The notes beneath the pieces are model-generated. The model did no database searches, was not told the DNA's origin, and saw nothing but the letters and a program-made list of their open reading frames with translations. DNA of 64,000 nt from CAJXUU01 sp963975265 (GTDB taxonomy: Bacteria > Bacteroidota > Bacteroidia > Chitinophagales > Saprospiraceae), in NCBI GenBank assembly GCA_963975265.1, contig CAXBGT010000002.1, positions 8,742 to 72,741 of the forward strand. The letters run 5' to 3'. The position numbers and the translations under genes were made by a program. Positions 26,566-35,594 of the stretch are shown one piece after another (the first letter of the stretch is position 1; each line of letters begins with the position of its first letter).

Positions 26566-27660
26566 ATGAGTTTAGATAACAATAAAGTCTTAGAAGCATT
26601 ACGTACTGTCAAAGATCCAAACACAGGTCAAGACATCGTGTCTGTAAAAATGATCGAAGACTTCAAAGTAGATGGAAACAATGTTTCATTTGCCATAAAA
26701 CTTACTTCTACCGATAGTCAAGTAAAGCAAACACTTAATTTTGCTTGCATGCATGCGATTCAAACCGTATATCCTGAAGCACAGGTGCACATACACATGA
26801 AGAGTAGTGGCCCTGCAGGAGCCGAAAAAACAAGAGCACTTCCTCAAGTGAAAAATATAATCGCAGTAGCATCTGGAAAAGGTGGTGTAGGAAAGTCTAC
26901 TGTTGCGGTGAATTTAGCTATATCTCTAGCAAACAAAGGAGCAAAAGTTGGACTAATTGATGCAGACCTCTATGGTCCAAGTATCCCTACTATGATGGGG
27001 CTGCAAGGTCAACGACCAAAGATCGAAATGCTGTATGGCAAACATAAGATAGTGCCTCTCGAAGCGCATGGAGTGAAAGTTATGTCGGTAGGATTCATTG
27101 TAGAACCAGAACAGGCTGTAGTTCTAAGAGGTCCGAGATTAGGAGGGATTATAAAGCAATTTATCAATGATTGTATCTGGCCAGATTTAGATTACTTAAT
27201 CATTGACCTTCCGCCGGGGACAGGAGACATCCAACTTACGTTAGTACAGACAGTACCGATAACGGGAGCTATCATTGTCACAACACCACAAGAAGTAGCG
27301 ATAGTAGATGCCGTAAAAGCCATCAATATGTTCTTGATCGATCATGTGAGTGTACCGATATTAGGAATAGTAGAGAACATGTCTTGGTTTACCCCAAAAG
27401 AATTACCAGATAACAAGTATCTCATATTTGGAGAAGGAGGAGGAAAGAAATTGGCGAAAATGTCTAAATCAGTACTATTGGGTCAGATTCCACTGGTACA
27501 AGGAATCCGAGAAGGAGGAGACAATGGCCATCCAGTCTCTACACAAGAAGGGAATCCTCTCAAACAAAAGTTCGAAGATCTAGCACTTAATACTATACGT
27601 CAAGTGCAACTTCGAAATGAAGTCTTAGGTCCAACGACTGTTGTGAAAATGGTAAATTAG
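26566..27660 (+). CDS. Mrp/ApbC-type iron-sulfur carrier ATPase
   Basis: 364 residues. N-terminal MIP18/DUF59 domain (about 1-85) followed by a ParA/MinD-like P-loop ATPase: deviant Walker A VASGKGGVGKST (ends at residue 112), then LIDADLYGPSIPTMMG and DYLIIDLPPGTGDIQLTL. The usual C-terminal CxxC of many Mrp proteins is not seen; here the region reads ENMSWFTPKELPDNKY, lacking both cysteines. It is presumed to bind and deliver Fe-S clusters, but without the CxxC the cluster site must differ. A NifU-like gene follows 130 bases downstream, supporting an Fe-S role. Confidence 0.92.
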   Translation: MSLDNNKVLEALRTVKDPNTGQDIVSVKMIEDFKVDGNNVSFAIKLTSTDSQVKQTLNFACMHAIQTVYPEAQVHIHMKSSGPAGAEKTRALPQVKNIIAVASGKGGVGKSTVAVNLAISLANKGAKVGLIDADLYGPSIPTMMGLQGQRPKIEMLYGKHKIVPLEAHGVKVMSVGFIVEPEQAVVLRGPRLGGIIKQFINDCIWPDLDYLIIDLPPGTGDIQLTLVQTVPITGAIIVTTPQEVAIVDAVKAINMFLIDHVSVPILGIVENMSWFTPKELPDNKYLIFGEGGGKKLAKMSKSVLLGQIPLVQGIREGGDNGHPVSTQEGNPLKQKFEDLALNTIRQVQLRNEVLGPTTVVKMVN

Positions 27661-27777
27661 TAATAAAGTGAATCTTAAGTGTCTATTCACTGTTCCATTA
27701 ATCATCTTGCGGTTGCTAACTTAATACCTAGCCTTCAAAAGATATTTCATTTATATAGTTTAAGCTAATTAATATAT

Positions 27778-27785
27778 TAATTTTG
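27778..27785 (+). promoter_or_regulatory. -7 box abutting the NifU-like start codon
   Basis: TAATTTTG (27778-27785) is an exact TAnnTTTG box ending only five bases before the ATG at 27791, so transcription would begin at or next to the start codon (leaderless or nearly so). No TTG is visible 17-23 bases upstream, which lowers confidence. Confidence 0.35.
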
Positions 27786-27790
27786 CAGAT

Positions 27791-28048
27791 ATGTCAACCA
27801 CAGAACAACAAGCATTAAAAGATAGAGTAGACGCTGCATTGGAATCTCTCAGGCCACACCTAAAGGTGGACGGTGGTGATATCGAAGTAGTAGAAATCAC
27901 AGATGATATGACTGTAAAGGTCAAGTGGTTAGGTAATTGTGAGTTTTGTTCTATGTCTGCTATGACTATGAAAGCTGGAGTAGAACAAACGCTGAAGTCT
28001 AAGATCCCAGAAATAAAGTCAATCGAGGCTATCAATGGTTTGATTTAA
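27791..28048 (+). CDS. NifU C-terminal-domain protein (Fe-S scaffold)
   Basis: 85 residues, a stand-alone NifU C-terminal domain: RPHLKVDGGDIEVVEI and the cluster-binding motif GNCEFCSMSAMTM with Cys50 and Cys53. Such proteins (Nfu type) carry an Fe-S cluster between two monomers and pass it to target proteins. Its place next to mrp, another Fe-S carrier, fits. Confidence 0.93.
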   Translation: MSTTEQQALKDRVDAALESLRPHLKVDGGDIEVVEITDDMTVKVKWLGNCEFCSMSAMTMKAGVEQTLKSKIPEIKSIEAINGLI

Positions 28049-28112
28049 ACGCACTTTACTTCTAAAACCAAAATCTATCTATTTATAGATCATTCGCAGA
28101 ACTTATATTTTC

Positions 28113-28916
28113 ATGAACAGGAGTGAGCTTATACGCCAGATAAATCAAAAGAAATCTTTTTTATGTGTTGGACTGGACACTGATCCAGCTAAGATCCCAA
28201 CTTTTCTCAACAATTTCGACGATCCTATCTTTGAATTCAATAAGAGAGTTATTGATGCGACCAAAGACTTTTGTGTTGCTTACAAGCCCAACATCGCATT
28301 CTACGAATCATTAGGGCCAAAAGGTTGGGAATCATTAGAAAAAACCATCGATTATATCCCTGATAATATTTTTACAATCGCTGATGCCAAAAGAGGAGAT
28401 ATTGGCAACACATCAAAAATGTATGCTAAAACCTTCTTTGAGTATTTCGATTTTGATGCTGTAACAGTCGCTCCCTATATGGGTATAGATTCAGTGTCAC
28501 CTTTCTTAGAATTCGAAGATAAGTGGGTGATCCTTCTTGGATTGACCTCTAATAAAGGCAGTAATGATTTCCAAAGGATAAAATCTGGAGATACTCCACT
28601 TTACGAATCAGTAATCAGGAAGTCGCAAGCGTGGGGGAGTCCAGAAAACCTTATGTATGTTATTGGTGCTACTCATCCAGAATCATTTGCAGAAGTCAGA
28701 GACATGGCAAAAGAACATTTTTTCTTAGTGCCGGGAATAGGAGCACAGGGTGGTGATCTTCATGGAGTTGTAAGCAATGGTATGAATAATGACTGTGGAC
28801 TTCTTATCAATTCGTCAAGAGGAATCATCTATGCTGGCGGAGATTCGGAACACTTTGATGTAGAAGTGAAAAAGAGCGCAGCAGATCTGCAAGGAAAGCT
28901 TGGGGAATATCTATAA
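28113..28916 (+). CDS. pyrF: Orotidine 5'-phosphate decarboxylase (type 2)
   Basis: 267 residues, the length of the type 2 subfamily. The catalytic Asp-Lys-x-x-Asp set lies in DAKRGDIGNT (Asp91, Lys93, Asp96), and the phosphate-binding end reads VPGIGAQGGDLHGVV and NSSRGIIYAG. It catalyses the last step of UMP synthesis. Other pyrimidine genes are not near it. Confidence 0.95.
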   Translation: MNRSELIRQINQKKSFLCVGLDTDPAKIPTFLNNFDDPIFEFNKRVIDATKDFCVAYKPNIAFYESLGPKGWESLEKTIDYIPDNIFTIADAKRGDIGNTSKMYAKTFFEYFDFDAVTVAPYMGIDSVSPFLEFEDKWVILLGLTSNKGSNDFQRIKSGDTPLYESVIRKSQAWGSPENLMYVIGATHPESFAEVRDMAKEHFFLVPGIGAQGGDLHGVVSNGMNNDCGLLINSSRGIIYAGGDSEHFDVEVKKSAADLQGKLGEYL

Positions 28917-28934
28917 TTCTAATGTAATAGCTAC

Positions 28935-29723
28935 CTATGCCACTGCCGAATTCTTCCTAATCCAATCAATAACAATAGTATTAAAGATAGCGGGTTTATC
29001 AATATTCACAACGTGACCACAATCTTCGATTATCGCTAAGTTAGCTGAGTCATGCTTAGATACCGTCATTTTTACAGGAGGTAAAAACATATAATCTTCA
29101 TCTCCCATCACATATAAAGTAGGGATAAGAGGATCTTTTGATCTGAAAAAAGTAAGAATAGGATTGATCGTTGTCGTAAGACCAAACCATTTGATAAATT
29201 CTTGCTGATATAACTTCTTAGCTTCTCTAATAAATAAATTTCGAGACTCTTTGTGTTTTTTTCTAGGCATTATAACAAATGCAAACAACTTATAAAGTAA
29301 AATATAGGGCACCAATGATCTCAGAAAAAAACCAGCTCTCATGAGCAATTGAGAACGGAAATTCATTTTCATAATAGCTCCTCCCATAATCATAGACGAA
29401 ATAATTTTCGGTCTTATTTCAGCTAATTCTCTAATTATGATCGTGCCTAAACTAATACCAACAAAATGTGAAGATTTGATCTTAAGGTGATCTATGACTT
29501 CTATTACATCATTTGAAACGCTGCGAAAAGTATACTTAGACATATTTTTCAATCCCATCCCTTTGCTATTTCCATGACCTCTTAAGTCAATAAGCAGCAC
29601 ATTAAACGATTTCTGAAACTCCTTTACTTGCTTATACCATATAGATGAACTACCTCCTGCACCATGTACAAAAGTCACCCACTCATTGGATGTGCTATGC
29701 TCGTATGTTTTATAATGTAACAT
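28935..29723 (-). CDS. Alpha/beta hydrolase
   Basis: 262 residues without signal peptide. Oxyanion motif HGAGGSSSIW (about 20-29), nucleophile elbow VGISLGT with Ser91, and the likely acid and His in VMGDEDYMF and IIEDCGHVVNIDKP. It has a helical cap (about 125-195). Substrate unknown; esterases, lactonases and C-C hydrolases share this layout. Convergent with pyrF. Confidence 0.88.
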   Translation of the reverse strand: MLHYKTYEHSTSNEWVTFVHGAGGSSSIWYKQVKEFQKSFNVLLIDLRGHGNSKGMGLKNMSKYTFRSVSNDVIEVIDHLKIKSSHFVGISLGTIIIRELAEIRPKIISSMIMGGAIMKMNFRSQLLMRAGFFLRSLVPYILLYKLFAFVIMPRKKHKESRNLFIREAKKLYQQEFIKWFGLTTTINPILTFFRSKDPLIPTLYVMGDEDYMFLPPVKMTVSKHDSANLAIIEDCGHVVNIDKPAIFNTIVIDWIRKNSAVA

Positions 29724-29836
29724 TATTTATATAAAGATCTAAATCTAATTTGTGGCAAATATAAGCTTGTTTTGTTCTTGAAGCAGATATTATTCTACCA
29801 AATGACGATATTGTCGATTCATATGTAACAAAAAAG

Positions 29837-30247
29837 ATGCAAGAGAGACATAATTTGAATAAGTTAGGACTATTGATTGGTGTAATTGGTGCTCTGGCAG
29901 TTGTTTTAGGAGCTTTTGGTGCGCATAGTTTGAAAGCACTGTTACCAACCGATAAGTTAGCGACATATAATACTGGTGTGTCTTATCACTTTTATCATTT
30001 GTTCGCCATGACATTAGCTTGGTTTTTAATGGAAAAATCAAAAGGGAAGTGGGCGAAACGTTCGTTTTGGTGTTTTTGTGTTGGTATATTATTTTTTTCA
30101 GGATCTATTTATCTGCTAGCTACTAGAGACTTGATAGGGTTAGTGAATTATAAATGGTTAGGTCCGATAACTCCGGTTGGAGGTTTGTTTTTTATACTGG
30201 GCTGGTTGTTTTTAGGATTGTCACTTTATAACAAAAATGTAAACTAA
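29837..30247 (+). CDS. DUF423-family membrane protein
   Basis: 136 residues with four membrane segments. The conserved start GVIGALAVVLGAFGAHSLK (about 15-33) and the middle YNTGVSYHFYHLFAMTLAW, with SGSIYLLA and GPITPVGG, are typical of DUF423 (YgdD/YwdK-like) proteins, which are widespread and uncharacterised. Divergent from the hydrolase gene. Confidence 0.9.
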   Translation: MQERHNLNKLGLLIGVIGALAVVLGAFGAHSLKALLPTDKLATYNTGVSYHFYHLFAMTLAWFLMEKSKGKWAKRSFWCFCVGILFFSGSIYLLATRDLIGLVNYKWLGPITPVGGLFFILGWLFLGLSLYNKNVN

Positions 30248-30353
30248 GCAGCATATTTATATAATTGGATGTCTGTTTGTTGAGATATTAGATACAAAAC
30301 TTTATATCTTGTGTTTTAGATTAACAACACTATTAATTAACTAATAAGATAAA

Positions 30354-31088
30354 ATGAGAAATTTTCTGATCCTTTGTTTGTTAGCTATTTCTACTTTGAG
30401 TTATTCTCAAAGGGAGATTGCATGGTTTGATGCTGCTTTAAAAGTAATGTACGGTAGTAGTAATATAATTAATATGGCTGCTATCGATGATGGTAACCTT
30501 AATTACGAGTTAGCTTTTGGTAATGCTGTAAGTTTCGGGGGGAAAGTTGGTATTAACAGAGGTTATAATGGTCTAGCTATTGAATTGATGTATGCCAAAA
30601 ATGGTACTACTTATGAAGGGCTAAATGGGTATCCTGAAGCTCCAGAGATAAAGTGGAATTCAATGGATTTATATTTTCTTTTTAGAAATGCTAAGAATTT
30701 AGGATTCTTCGAGATCGGTCCTAAGATTGGTTTCTTAAGAGGAGTAGAAAGAACAGGAGCAGATGGTCAATTATCTGACTTCACAGAGTTTAACAAAAGA
30801 CAAATTTCTGGAGTTCTTGGTTTTGGTGTTAACGTTATTGGAACTGATAAGTCATTTAGCGGCCAAATCGGACTTAGAATAGAGTATGGATTTACTGATA
30901 TCAATGGACAAGATGATCCGGCAGCTGGTAATGAGCCATTCCCATACGCAACTGGTATATATTCAGGAGATAAAGGATATCAGAAATCAGCACCTATATT
31001 CGCTGGGTTAGTATTCGAACTTAATTGGGGAATAGGATCTTATGGAGTAGCACAATGTGGAGCTAGAGCAAAATTCTTTTCTTTCTAA
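30354..31088 (+). CDS. Outer-membrane beta-barrel protein
   Basis: 244 residues. Signal peptide 1-18 (cleavage after STLSYS). The mature chain shows alternating amphipathic strands such as AIELMYAKNGTTYEG, WNSMDLYFLFRN and SGQIGLRIEYGFTDI, as in PorT-type small barrels. The C-terminus ends ARAKFFSF with an aromatic last residue. Function unknown. A strong terminator follows at 31127. Confidence 0.8.
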   Translation: MRNFLILCLLAISTLSYSQREIAWFDAALKVMYGSSNIINMAAIDDGNLNYELAFGNAVSFGGKVGINRGYNGLAIELMYAKNGTTYEGLNGYPEAPEIKWNSMDLYFLFRNAKNLGFFEIGPKIGFLRGVERTGADGQLSDFTEFNKRQISGVLGFGVNVIGTDKSFSGQIGLRIEYGFTDINGQDDPAAGNEPFPYATGIYSGDKGYQKSAPIFAGLVFELNWGIGSYGVAQCGARAKFFSF

Positions 31089-31126
31089 GGAATTTGTAAG
31101 ATAAAATAGACGCATTAAGTCTAATG

Positions 31127-31163
31127 AAAAAAGCCTATCGATCTTAATTCGATAGGCTTTTTT
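31127..31163. terminator. Bidirectional rho-independent terminator
   Basis: AAAAAAGCCTATCGA pairs with TCGATAGGCTTTTTT, a perfect long stem with a short loop (TCTTAAT), flanked by A-run and T-run. It can end both the beta-barrel gene and the convergent gene at 31208. Confidence 0.9.
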
Positions 31164-31207
31164 GAATGATATGACTTCTTAATGCATTTCTTAATAGAAA
31201 GGCAAGA

Positions 31208-31819
31208 TTATTTTGCATCAGGAGTATCCATACCAATGATTTTCTTTTTCAAAGTTGAAAATTCTTCATCCGTTAAGATTCCGTCTTCTTTCATTTTTGC
31301 AAGATTCTGTAACTGAGTTACACTATCATTTACTTTTATTACTTCATCTTGTTGTTTTTTATCCTTTTGGATATTAGAAGCCATTTCTTTGCCTTTCTCA
31401 AATTTTTCGTTGTAGTATTTTTTTAACCTTGATGGGTCAAAATCTAAAAATGTTCCTCCTGTTTCGAAATGCTTTTTAAATACTTCACCTAGTGCATATG
31501 AAGAGGCTCCGGAAAGAACGGCCATTGTTACTCCACCTAAAATACTGCCCACACCTGGAATGAACTTTATTGCTCTTGCCCCAAGTCTTGCGAACCCTGA
31601 GCCTGTCAATGCAGTAATGACAGCTTTGCCTTCCGTTTCTTTGAAGTCAATATCATAGATCTTACACATCTGTCTTATCATATCCAATTGGATAGCTGCC
31701 ACAGCGAATAAATCTGCAATTGGTACTGGTATAAAACCTGCACCCATGGACCAAATCATATGGTTATGAATTATACTGTTGGCCATTTCTGTTTTGTTAC
31801 TTACCTTTTTATCTGACAT
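31208..31819 (-). CDS. YcjF/DUF697-like protein with C-terminal SHOCT domain
   Basis: 203 residues. Residues about 15-120 match the DUF697 pattern: HNHMIWSMGAGFIPVPIADLFAVAAIQLDMI, then ALTGSGFARLG and IPGVGSILGG, with Gly-rich membrane-inserting helices. The last 30 residues (LQNLAKMKEDGILTDEEFST) form a SHOCT (short C-terminal) oligomerisation domain. Proteins of this type are inner-membrane associated and of unknown role. Monocistronic and convergent with the beta-barrel gene. Confidence 0.8.
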   Translation of the reverse strand: MSDKKVSNKTEMANSIIHNHMIWSMGAGFIPVPIADLFAVAAIQLDMIRQMCKIYDIDFKETEGKAVITALTGSGFARLGARAIKFIPGVGSILGGVTMAVLSGASSYALGEVFKKHFETGGTFLDFDPSRLKKYYNEKFEKGKEMASNIQKDKKQQDEVIKVNDSVTQLQNLAKMKEDGILTDEEFSTLKKKIIGMDTPDAK

Positions 31820-32264
31820 ATTTCTTAGATTTTTCTTTATGCATTCAATATAACTCCTATTTCTACTAAGTGGGTTCCATTTTTCGATAAGATAAAATCA
31901 TTAATAGATGAAAGAACCAAATCGAATGTCAAAATGCAGCGAATAGTACATTTTATCTATCTATGGTATAGTAATATGACATTTATAATTCTGATTTGCT
32001 TAGTGTAGGTAACTTTTTTAGCAATTTAATATGTATAATAGAGAAATTATTAATGTTGATAAGTGCAGAATATAATATTGTGTCAAAGGTGCAATTTCAT
32101 CTTTAGCGTGCAATAATTTTGTAGGTTATATAGTTTAATGGTTTTAAATTTGTAAAACACTTAACAAACTGACTTGTATTATTAGAATATATTCTTGTAA
32201 ATATTCAAATTTGTATTCTCTTTTAATAACACTTATTAGAGAAAAACATTTTAACTTTAAACTC
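31820..32264. other. Divergent promoter region
   Basis: 445 bases between the YcjF-like gene and the beta-barrel gene. An exact -7 box TAATTTTG lies at 32114-32121 but without a TTG at the proper distance. The frame of the downstream gene stays open to 32211, yet the signal peptide begins at 32265. No other structure seen. Confidence 0.4.
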
Positions 32265-32903
32265 ATGAAAAAAATATTGTTCACATTTACTGCAATTTTC
32301 TGTTTTGCGCTTGTATCAAATGCACAAATCGCCTTAGGAGTTAAGACCTCACTAGGAGTTACACTAGCACCTAATGAGACAACTTATTCTGGAGAAGTCT
32401 TTGACTACATCAATCACGAAATCACATACAAAGGATCAAATATTGTGAAATCGTATGGTTTGTTTGCCCAACAGAAGTTTGGTTTCCTTTATGGCAGAGC
32501 AGAATTGTCTTATTCTAATTATGCCCAAGAGTATAAAGTGAGATCATTTGTGCAATTTGGACAAGGGTCTAAAACGGTATACGAAAAATATGACTTCATT
32601 GATTTTCAACTGATGGCAGGAGTTACACATGAAAACATTAGATTAGGAGTAGGACCTGTAGCACATATATTAGCAGGATATACGCCTGCTTTGGATTTTA
32701 TTAGTGGATATAGTGATAATAATAGAGCGATTACTTATGGATTTACAACTGCACTTGGACTTGATGCGGGAAGATTTCATATTGATGTGAGGTACGAAAA
32801 TAATTTCAAAACAGTGGGCCAGCACATTAACTATGGGACAAGAGATGCTGGCTTCCAAGCTAAGCCACATGTTGTGAATTTAACGTTGGGTATAAGTATT
32901 TAA
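32265..32903 (+). CDS. Outer-membrane beta-barrel protein, paralogue of 19426
   Basis: 212 residues from ATG 32265 (MKKILFTFTAIFCFALVSNA is the signal peptide); the longer open frame from 32211 is rejected because it would bury the signal. Strands alternate through the mature part and the end reads HVVNLTLGISI. It shares length and motifs with the product at 19426 (for example FLYGRAELSYSNYAQEYKV against LFGSAEVHYRKNAYTFSV). Function unknown. Confidence 0.82.
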   Translation: MKKILFTFTAIFCFALVSNAQIALGVKTSLGVTLAPNETTYSGEVFDYINHEITYKGSNIVKSYGLFAQQKFGFLYGRAELSYSNYAQEYKVRSFVQFGQGSKTVYEKYDFIDFQLMAGVTHENIRLGVGPVAHILAGYTPALDFISGYSDNNRAITYGFTTALGLDAGRFHIDVRYENNFKTVGQHINYGTRDAGFQAKPHVVNLTLGISI

Positions 32904-32925
32904 GGATAAATTGTATTGAGATATC

Positions 32926-32960
32926 AAAAGGTCATTGCTTGATAAAAGTGATGACCTTTT
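32926..32960. terminator. Bidirectional terminator between beta-barrel gene and tsaD
   Basis: AAAAGGTCAT pairs with ATGACCTTTT around a 15-base loop (inner TT/GTG region imperfect). It ends the plus-strand barrel gene and overlaps the last two bases of tsaD on the minus strand. Confidence 0.8.
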
Positions 32961-33957
32961 ATATTTTCAGTCTGGCTTCTGGAACCATGTCTAAGTCAGA
33001 GAAGTTTTTTTCTTTATAGCTGAATTCGGCTGCGACGGCTATCATGCCAGCATTATCTGTACAATATTGAAAGGCAGGTATATAAGTTTTCCATCCTAAT
33101 TCATCTCCCGTTACTTCCAGTGCTTTTCTCAAGCCACTGTTTGCGGATACTCCACCGGCAATTGCTATTTGTGTGATTCCTGTTTCGGATGCTGCTTGCT
33201 TTAGCTTTTTAATCAGAATATAAACAATCTGATATTGCACTGATGCGCAGATATCATTTAGGTTTTCATCTATAAAATGAGGATTTTTCTTTAATTGGGC
33301 CTTTAAAAAATAAAGAATTGACGTTTTTAGTCCACTAAAGCTAAAATTGAGACCTTCCACCTTAGGTTCTGCAAATTCAAAGATAGGATTTCCTTTTTGT
33401 GCTAATTTGTCCATTTCTGGACCTGCAGGGTATTTTAACCCCATTATTTTGCCACTCTTGTCGAATGCTTCACCAGCTGCATCGTCTATTGTTGTGCCTA
33501 AGATTTCCATTTCTAAGGGGGCTGTGACTTTTACTATTTGCGTGTGGCCCCCACTTACAGTAAGGCATAAAAAAGGAAATGAGGGTTTCGGGTCTTCTGC
33601 AAAATGTGCCAAAATATGCGCTTTCATATGATTCACATTTATTAATGGAATATTTAGCGAAAGAGAAAGTGATTTGGCAAACGATACACCTACAATAAGA
33701 CTGCCTAATAGTCCAGGCCCTTTGGTGACAGCTATTGCCGATAATTTAGTTTTATCAACATTGGCTTTATCCAATGCAGCTTTTACAACAGGGATAATAT
33801 TGATTTGATGCTTTCTCGATGCAACTTCTGGAACCACTCCTCCATACTTCTCATGAATGGTTTGAGTCGCTGTTACATTGCTTAAAACCACACCATCTTT
33901 AATGACAGCGGCAGATGTATCATCACATGAAGATTCGATTGCTAGAATTATTGGCAT
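32959..33957 (-). CDS. tsaD: tRNA N6-adenosine threonylcarbamoyltransferase
   Basis: 332 residues, ASKHA fold. IESSCDDTSAAVI (about 7-19), the metal-binding HMKAHILAH (His110 and His114), SGGHTQIVKV and the C-terminal AGGVSANSGLR and YCTDNAGMIA motifs are all present. With TsaB/C/E it makes t6A37 in tRNAs that read ANN codons; those partners are not in the window. Start ATG at 33957 is the family's usual start (MPIILAIESSCDD). Confidence 0.96.
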   Translation of the reverse strand: MPIILAIESSCDDTSAAVIKDGVVLSNVTATQTIHEKYGGVVPEVASRKHQINIIPVVKAALDKANVDKTKLSAIAVTKGPGLLGSLIVGVSFAKSLSLSLNIPLINVNHMKAHILAHFAEDPKPSFPFLCLTVSGGHTQIVKVTAPLEMEILGTTIDDAAGEAFDKSGKIMGLKYPAGPEMDKLAQKGNPIFEFAEPKVEGLNFSFSGLKTSILYFLKAQLKKNPHFIDENLNDICASVQYQIVYILIKKLKQAASETGITQIAIAGGVSANSGLRKALEVTGDELGWKTYIPAFQYCTDNAGMIAVAAEFSYKEKNFSDLDMVPEARLKI

Positions 33958-34221
33958 AAAATTGAAAAGTTTTTACAAATGTACACACCAAAAAATAAAT
34001 GACGTACATCTTAATATTAGAATATAAATCTAACTCAAGAATTATAAAATACGTGTTTTATATTCACTCTATTACCAAGGATTTATAAGGAAGTGAAATA
34101 TTATATCAAGTAAATTTTTTTTTCCTTCATCTTTTTATTTTCTTTGGAGTTGGTAAGGATATAAAATGGTATCATTACTTAATCAAACTAACTTAATTTA
34201 AAGTAATACAAATCGTAAAAC

Positions 34222-34806
34222 ATGAAAATTATAATCAATATTTTTCTAATACTACTGATAGGGCTTTTAGCTTTCATGCTTTATAGTTCAATCAAAGAAC
34301 CTATTGCTTTTGGCGAAGAAAAAGAAAGAAGGAAGGCAAAAGTTGTAAAAAGCTTGGAGGATATTAGAACGACTCAAGAGATTTACTTCAAAATGACAGG
34401 CGAATATGCTCCTTCTTTTGATGTGTTGATAAATGCAATGACTAATGATAGTATTCCTTTCGTAAAACTGACAAATGATCCAGAAGATCCACAGAATTCT
34501 GAAAAGTTTATAGAAACAATCACTTATTCTCCGGCTATAGATTCGATAAGATCTTTAGGGATTGATCTAGCAACATTAAGCAAAGTGCCTTATGCAAATA
34601 ATTTGGATTTCGAAATCACTTCGGATACTATGGATTATCAAAGCACAAATGTTTGGGTAACAGAAGTAGGAACTAAATGGAAGAATTTCATGGGAGAATT
34701 TGCTGACCCAAGGTTTTCTAAATACGATTCAAAGTACGATCCTAATGTAACCATAAAATTTGGTGATATGAACAAACCAAGTCTTGCAGGTAGTTGGTCT
34801 AGATAA
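34222..34806 (+). CDS. Membrane-anchored protein of the DUF3822-rsmD cluster
   Basis: 194 residues. One N-terminal membrane segment (IINIFLILLIGLLAFMLYSSI, residues 3-23) anchors a soluble domain of about 165 residues. After the anchor, a long charged helix (EEKERRKAKVVKSLEDIRTT) precedes YFKMTGEYAPSFDVL, which recalls type II secretion pseudopilin-like helices, though no prepilin peptidase site is evident. Its stop overlaps the start of the DUF3822 gene by one base, so it is co-translated with it and rsmD. Conserved in Bacteroidota, function unknown. Confidence 0.8.
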   Translation: MKIIINIFLILLIGLLAFMLYSSIKEPIAFGEEKERRKAKVVKSLEDIRTTQEIYFKMTGEYAPSFDVLINAMTNDSIPFVKLTNDPEDPQNSEKFIETITYSPAIDSIRSLGIDLATLSKVPYANNLDFEITSDTMDYQSTNVWVTEVGTKWKNFMGEFADPRFSKYDSKYDPNVTIKFGDMNKPSLAGSWSR

Positions 34807-35594
34807 TGATAGATATCTCTTTTAAAAATAGAACTGGTTTGAAACCAGATATACTGTCTGCCGTTATTGGGGCGGACAGTTTTTTTTATGGGCTATTCAC
34901 TCGGGATGGACAGTTACTGGAATGTAAACACTATACAGTAGATTCATTTGATGATGAAAACATTATTGAACAAATAAAATCAGACATCTATTCTATTGAA
35001 GGAATTAATGTGAAAGTTGCCTATTCAGGAAAGCCATATTTACATAATGAAAAATCCACTGCAGCTGGTTTAAAGCAGTTTTTTCCTGCATTTGCAAATA
35101 AAGATGTGGCTCTTGATAAGCTGACAGATCAAGAAGTTGTCGTAGATTATGGATATTCAAGGACTCACGCTGCTTTTCTTACAAAGGTGCTAGGTCGAAT
35201 AGATGTAAAGTTTCACTTGTCGACTGTCCTTGCGAATTATTATTACCCGTATTCCGCATGTAAATTAATCGCTTGTGTCGATGATTCTAAATTGCATGTG
35301 ATGTATGCAAAAGATACAAAATTCTTATATTATAATCAGTTTGATTGCGTACATGAGAATGATTATTTGTACTTTATTAAGTTGGCATATAATGAAATGA
35401 AACTTAATCCTGAATCATCTCCGTTAGAGTTGTCAGGTAAGGTAGATATGGAATCACCAATATATAAACTTTTGCAAGGGTATATTAGGAATATCAATTT
35501 TATGCAATCTTCAGTCTTGAATGTTAAAGATTTGAGATACAAAGCCAAACAACATTATTATTTAGATCTATTTGCAACATCGATATGCGTATAA
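34806..35594 (+). CDS. DUF3822-family protein
   Basis: 262 residues, soluble. The layout fits DUF3822, a Bacteroidota family placed next to rsmD in many genomes and with an ASKHA/actin-like pattern: LSAVIGADSFFYGLFTRDGQLLE at the start and KLIACVDDSKLHVMYAKDTKFLYYNQF in the second half. It overlaps the preceding gene by one base and rsmD by ten, so the three form one translational unit. Biochemical role unknown. Confidence 0.75.
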   Translation: MIDISFKNRTGLKPDILSAVIGADSFFYGLFTRDGQLLECKHYTVDSFDDENIIEQIKSDIYSIEGINVKVAYSGKPYLHNEKSTAAGLKQFFPAFANKDVALDKLTDQEVVVDYGYSRTHAAFLTKVLGRIDVKFHLSTVLANYYYPYSACKLIACVDDSKLHVMYAKDTKFLYYNQFDCVHENDYLYFIKLAYNEMKLNPESSPLELSGKVDMESPIYKLLQGYIRNINFMQSSVLNVKDLRYKAKQHYYLDLFATSICV

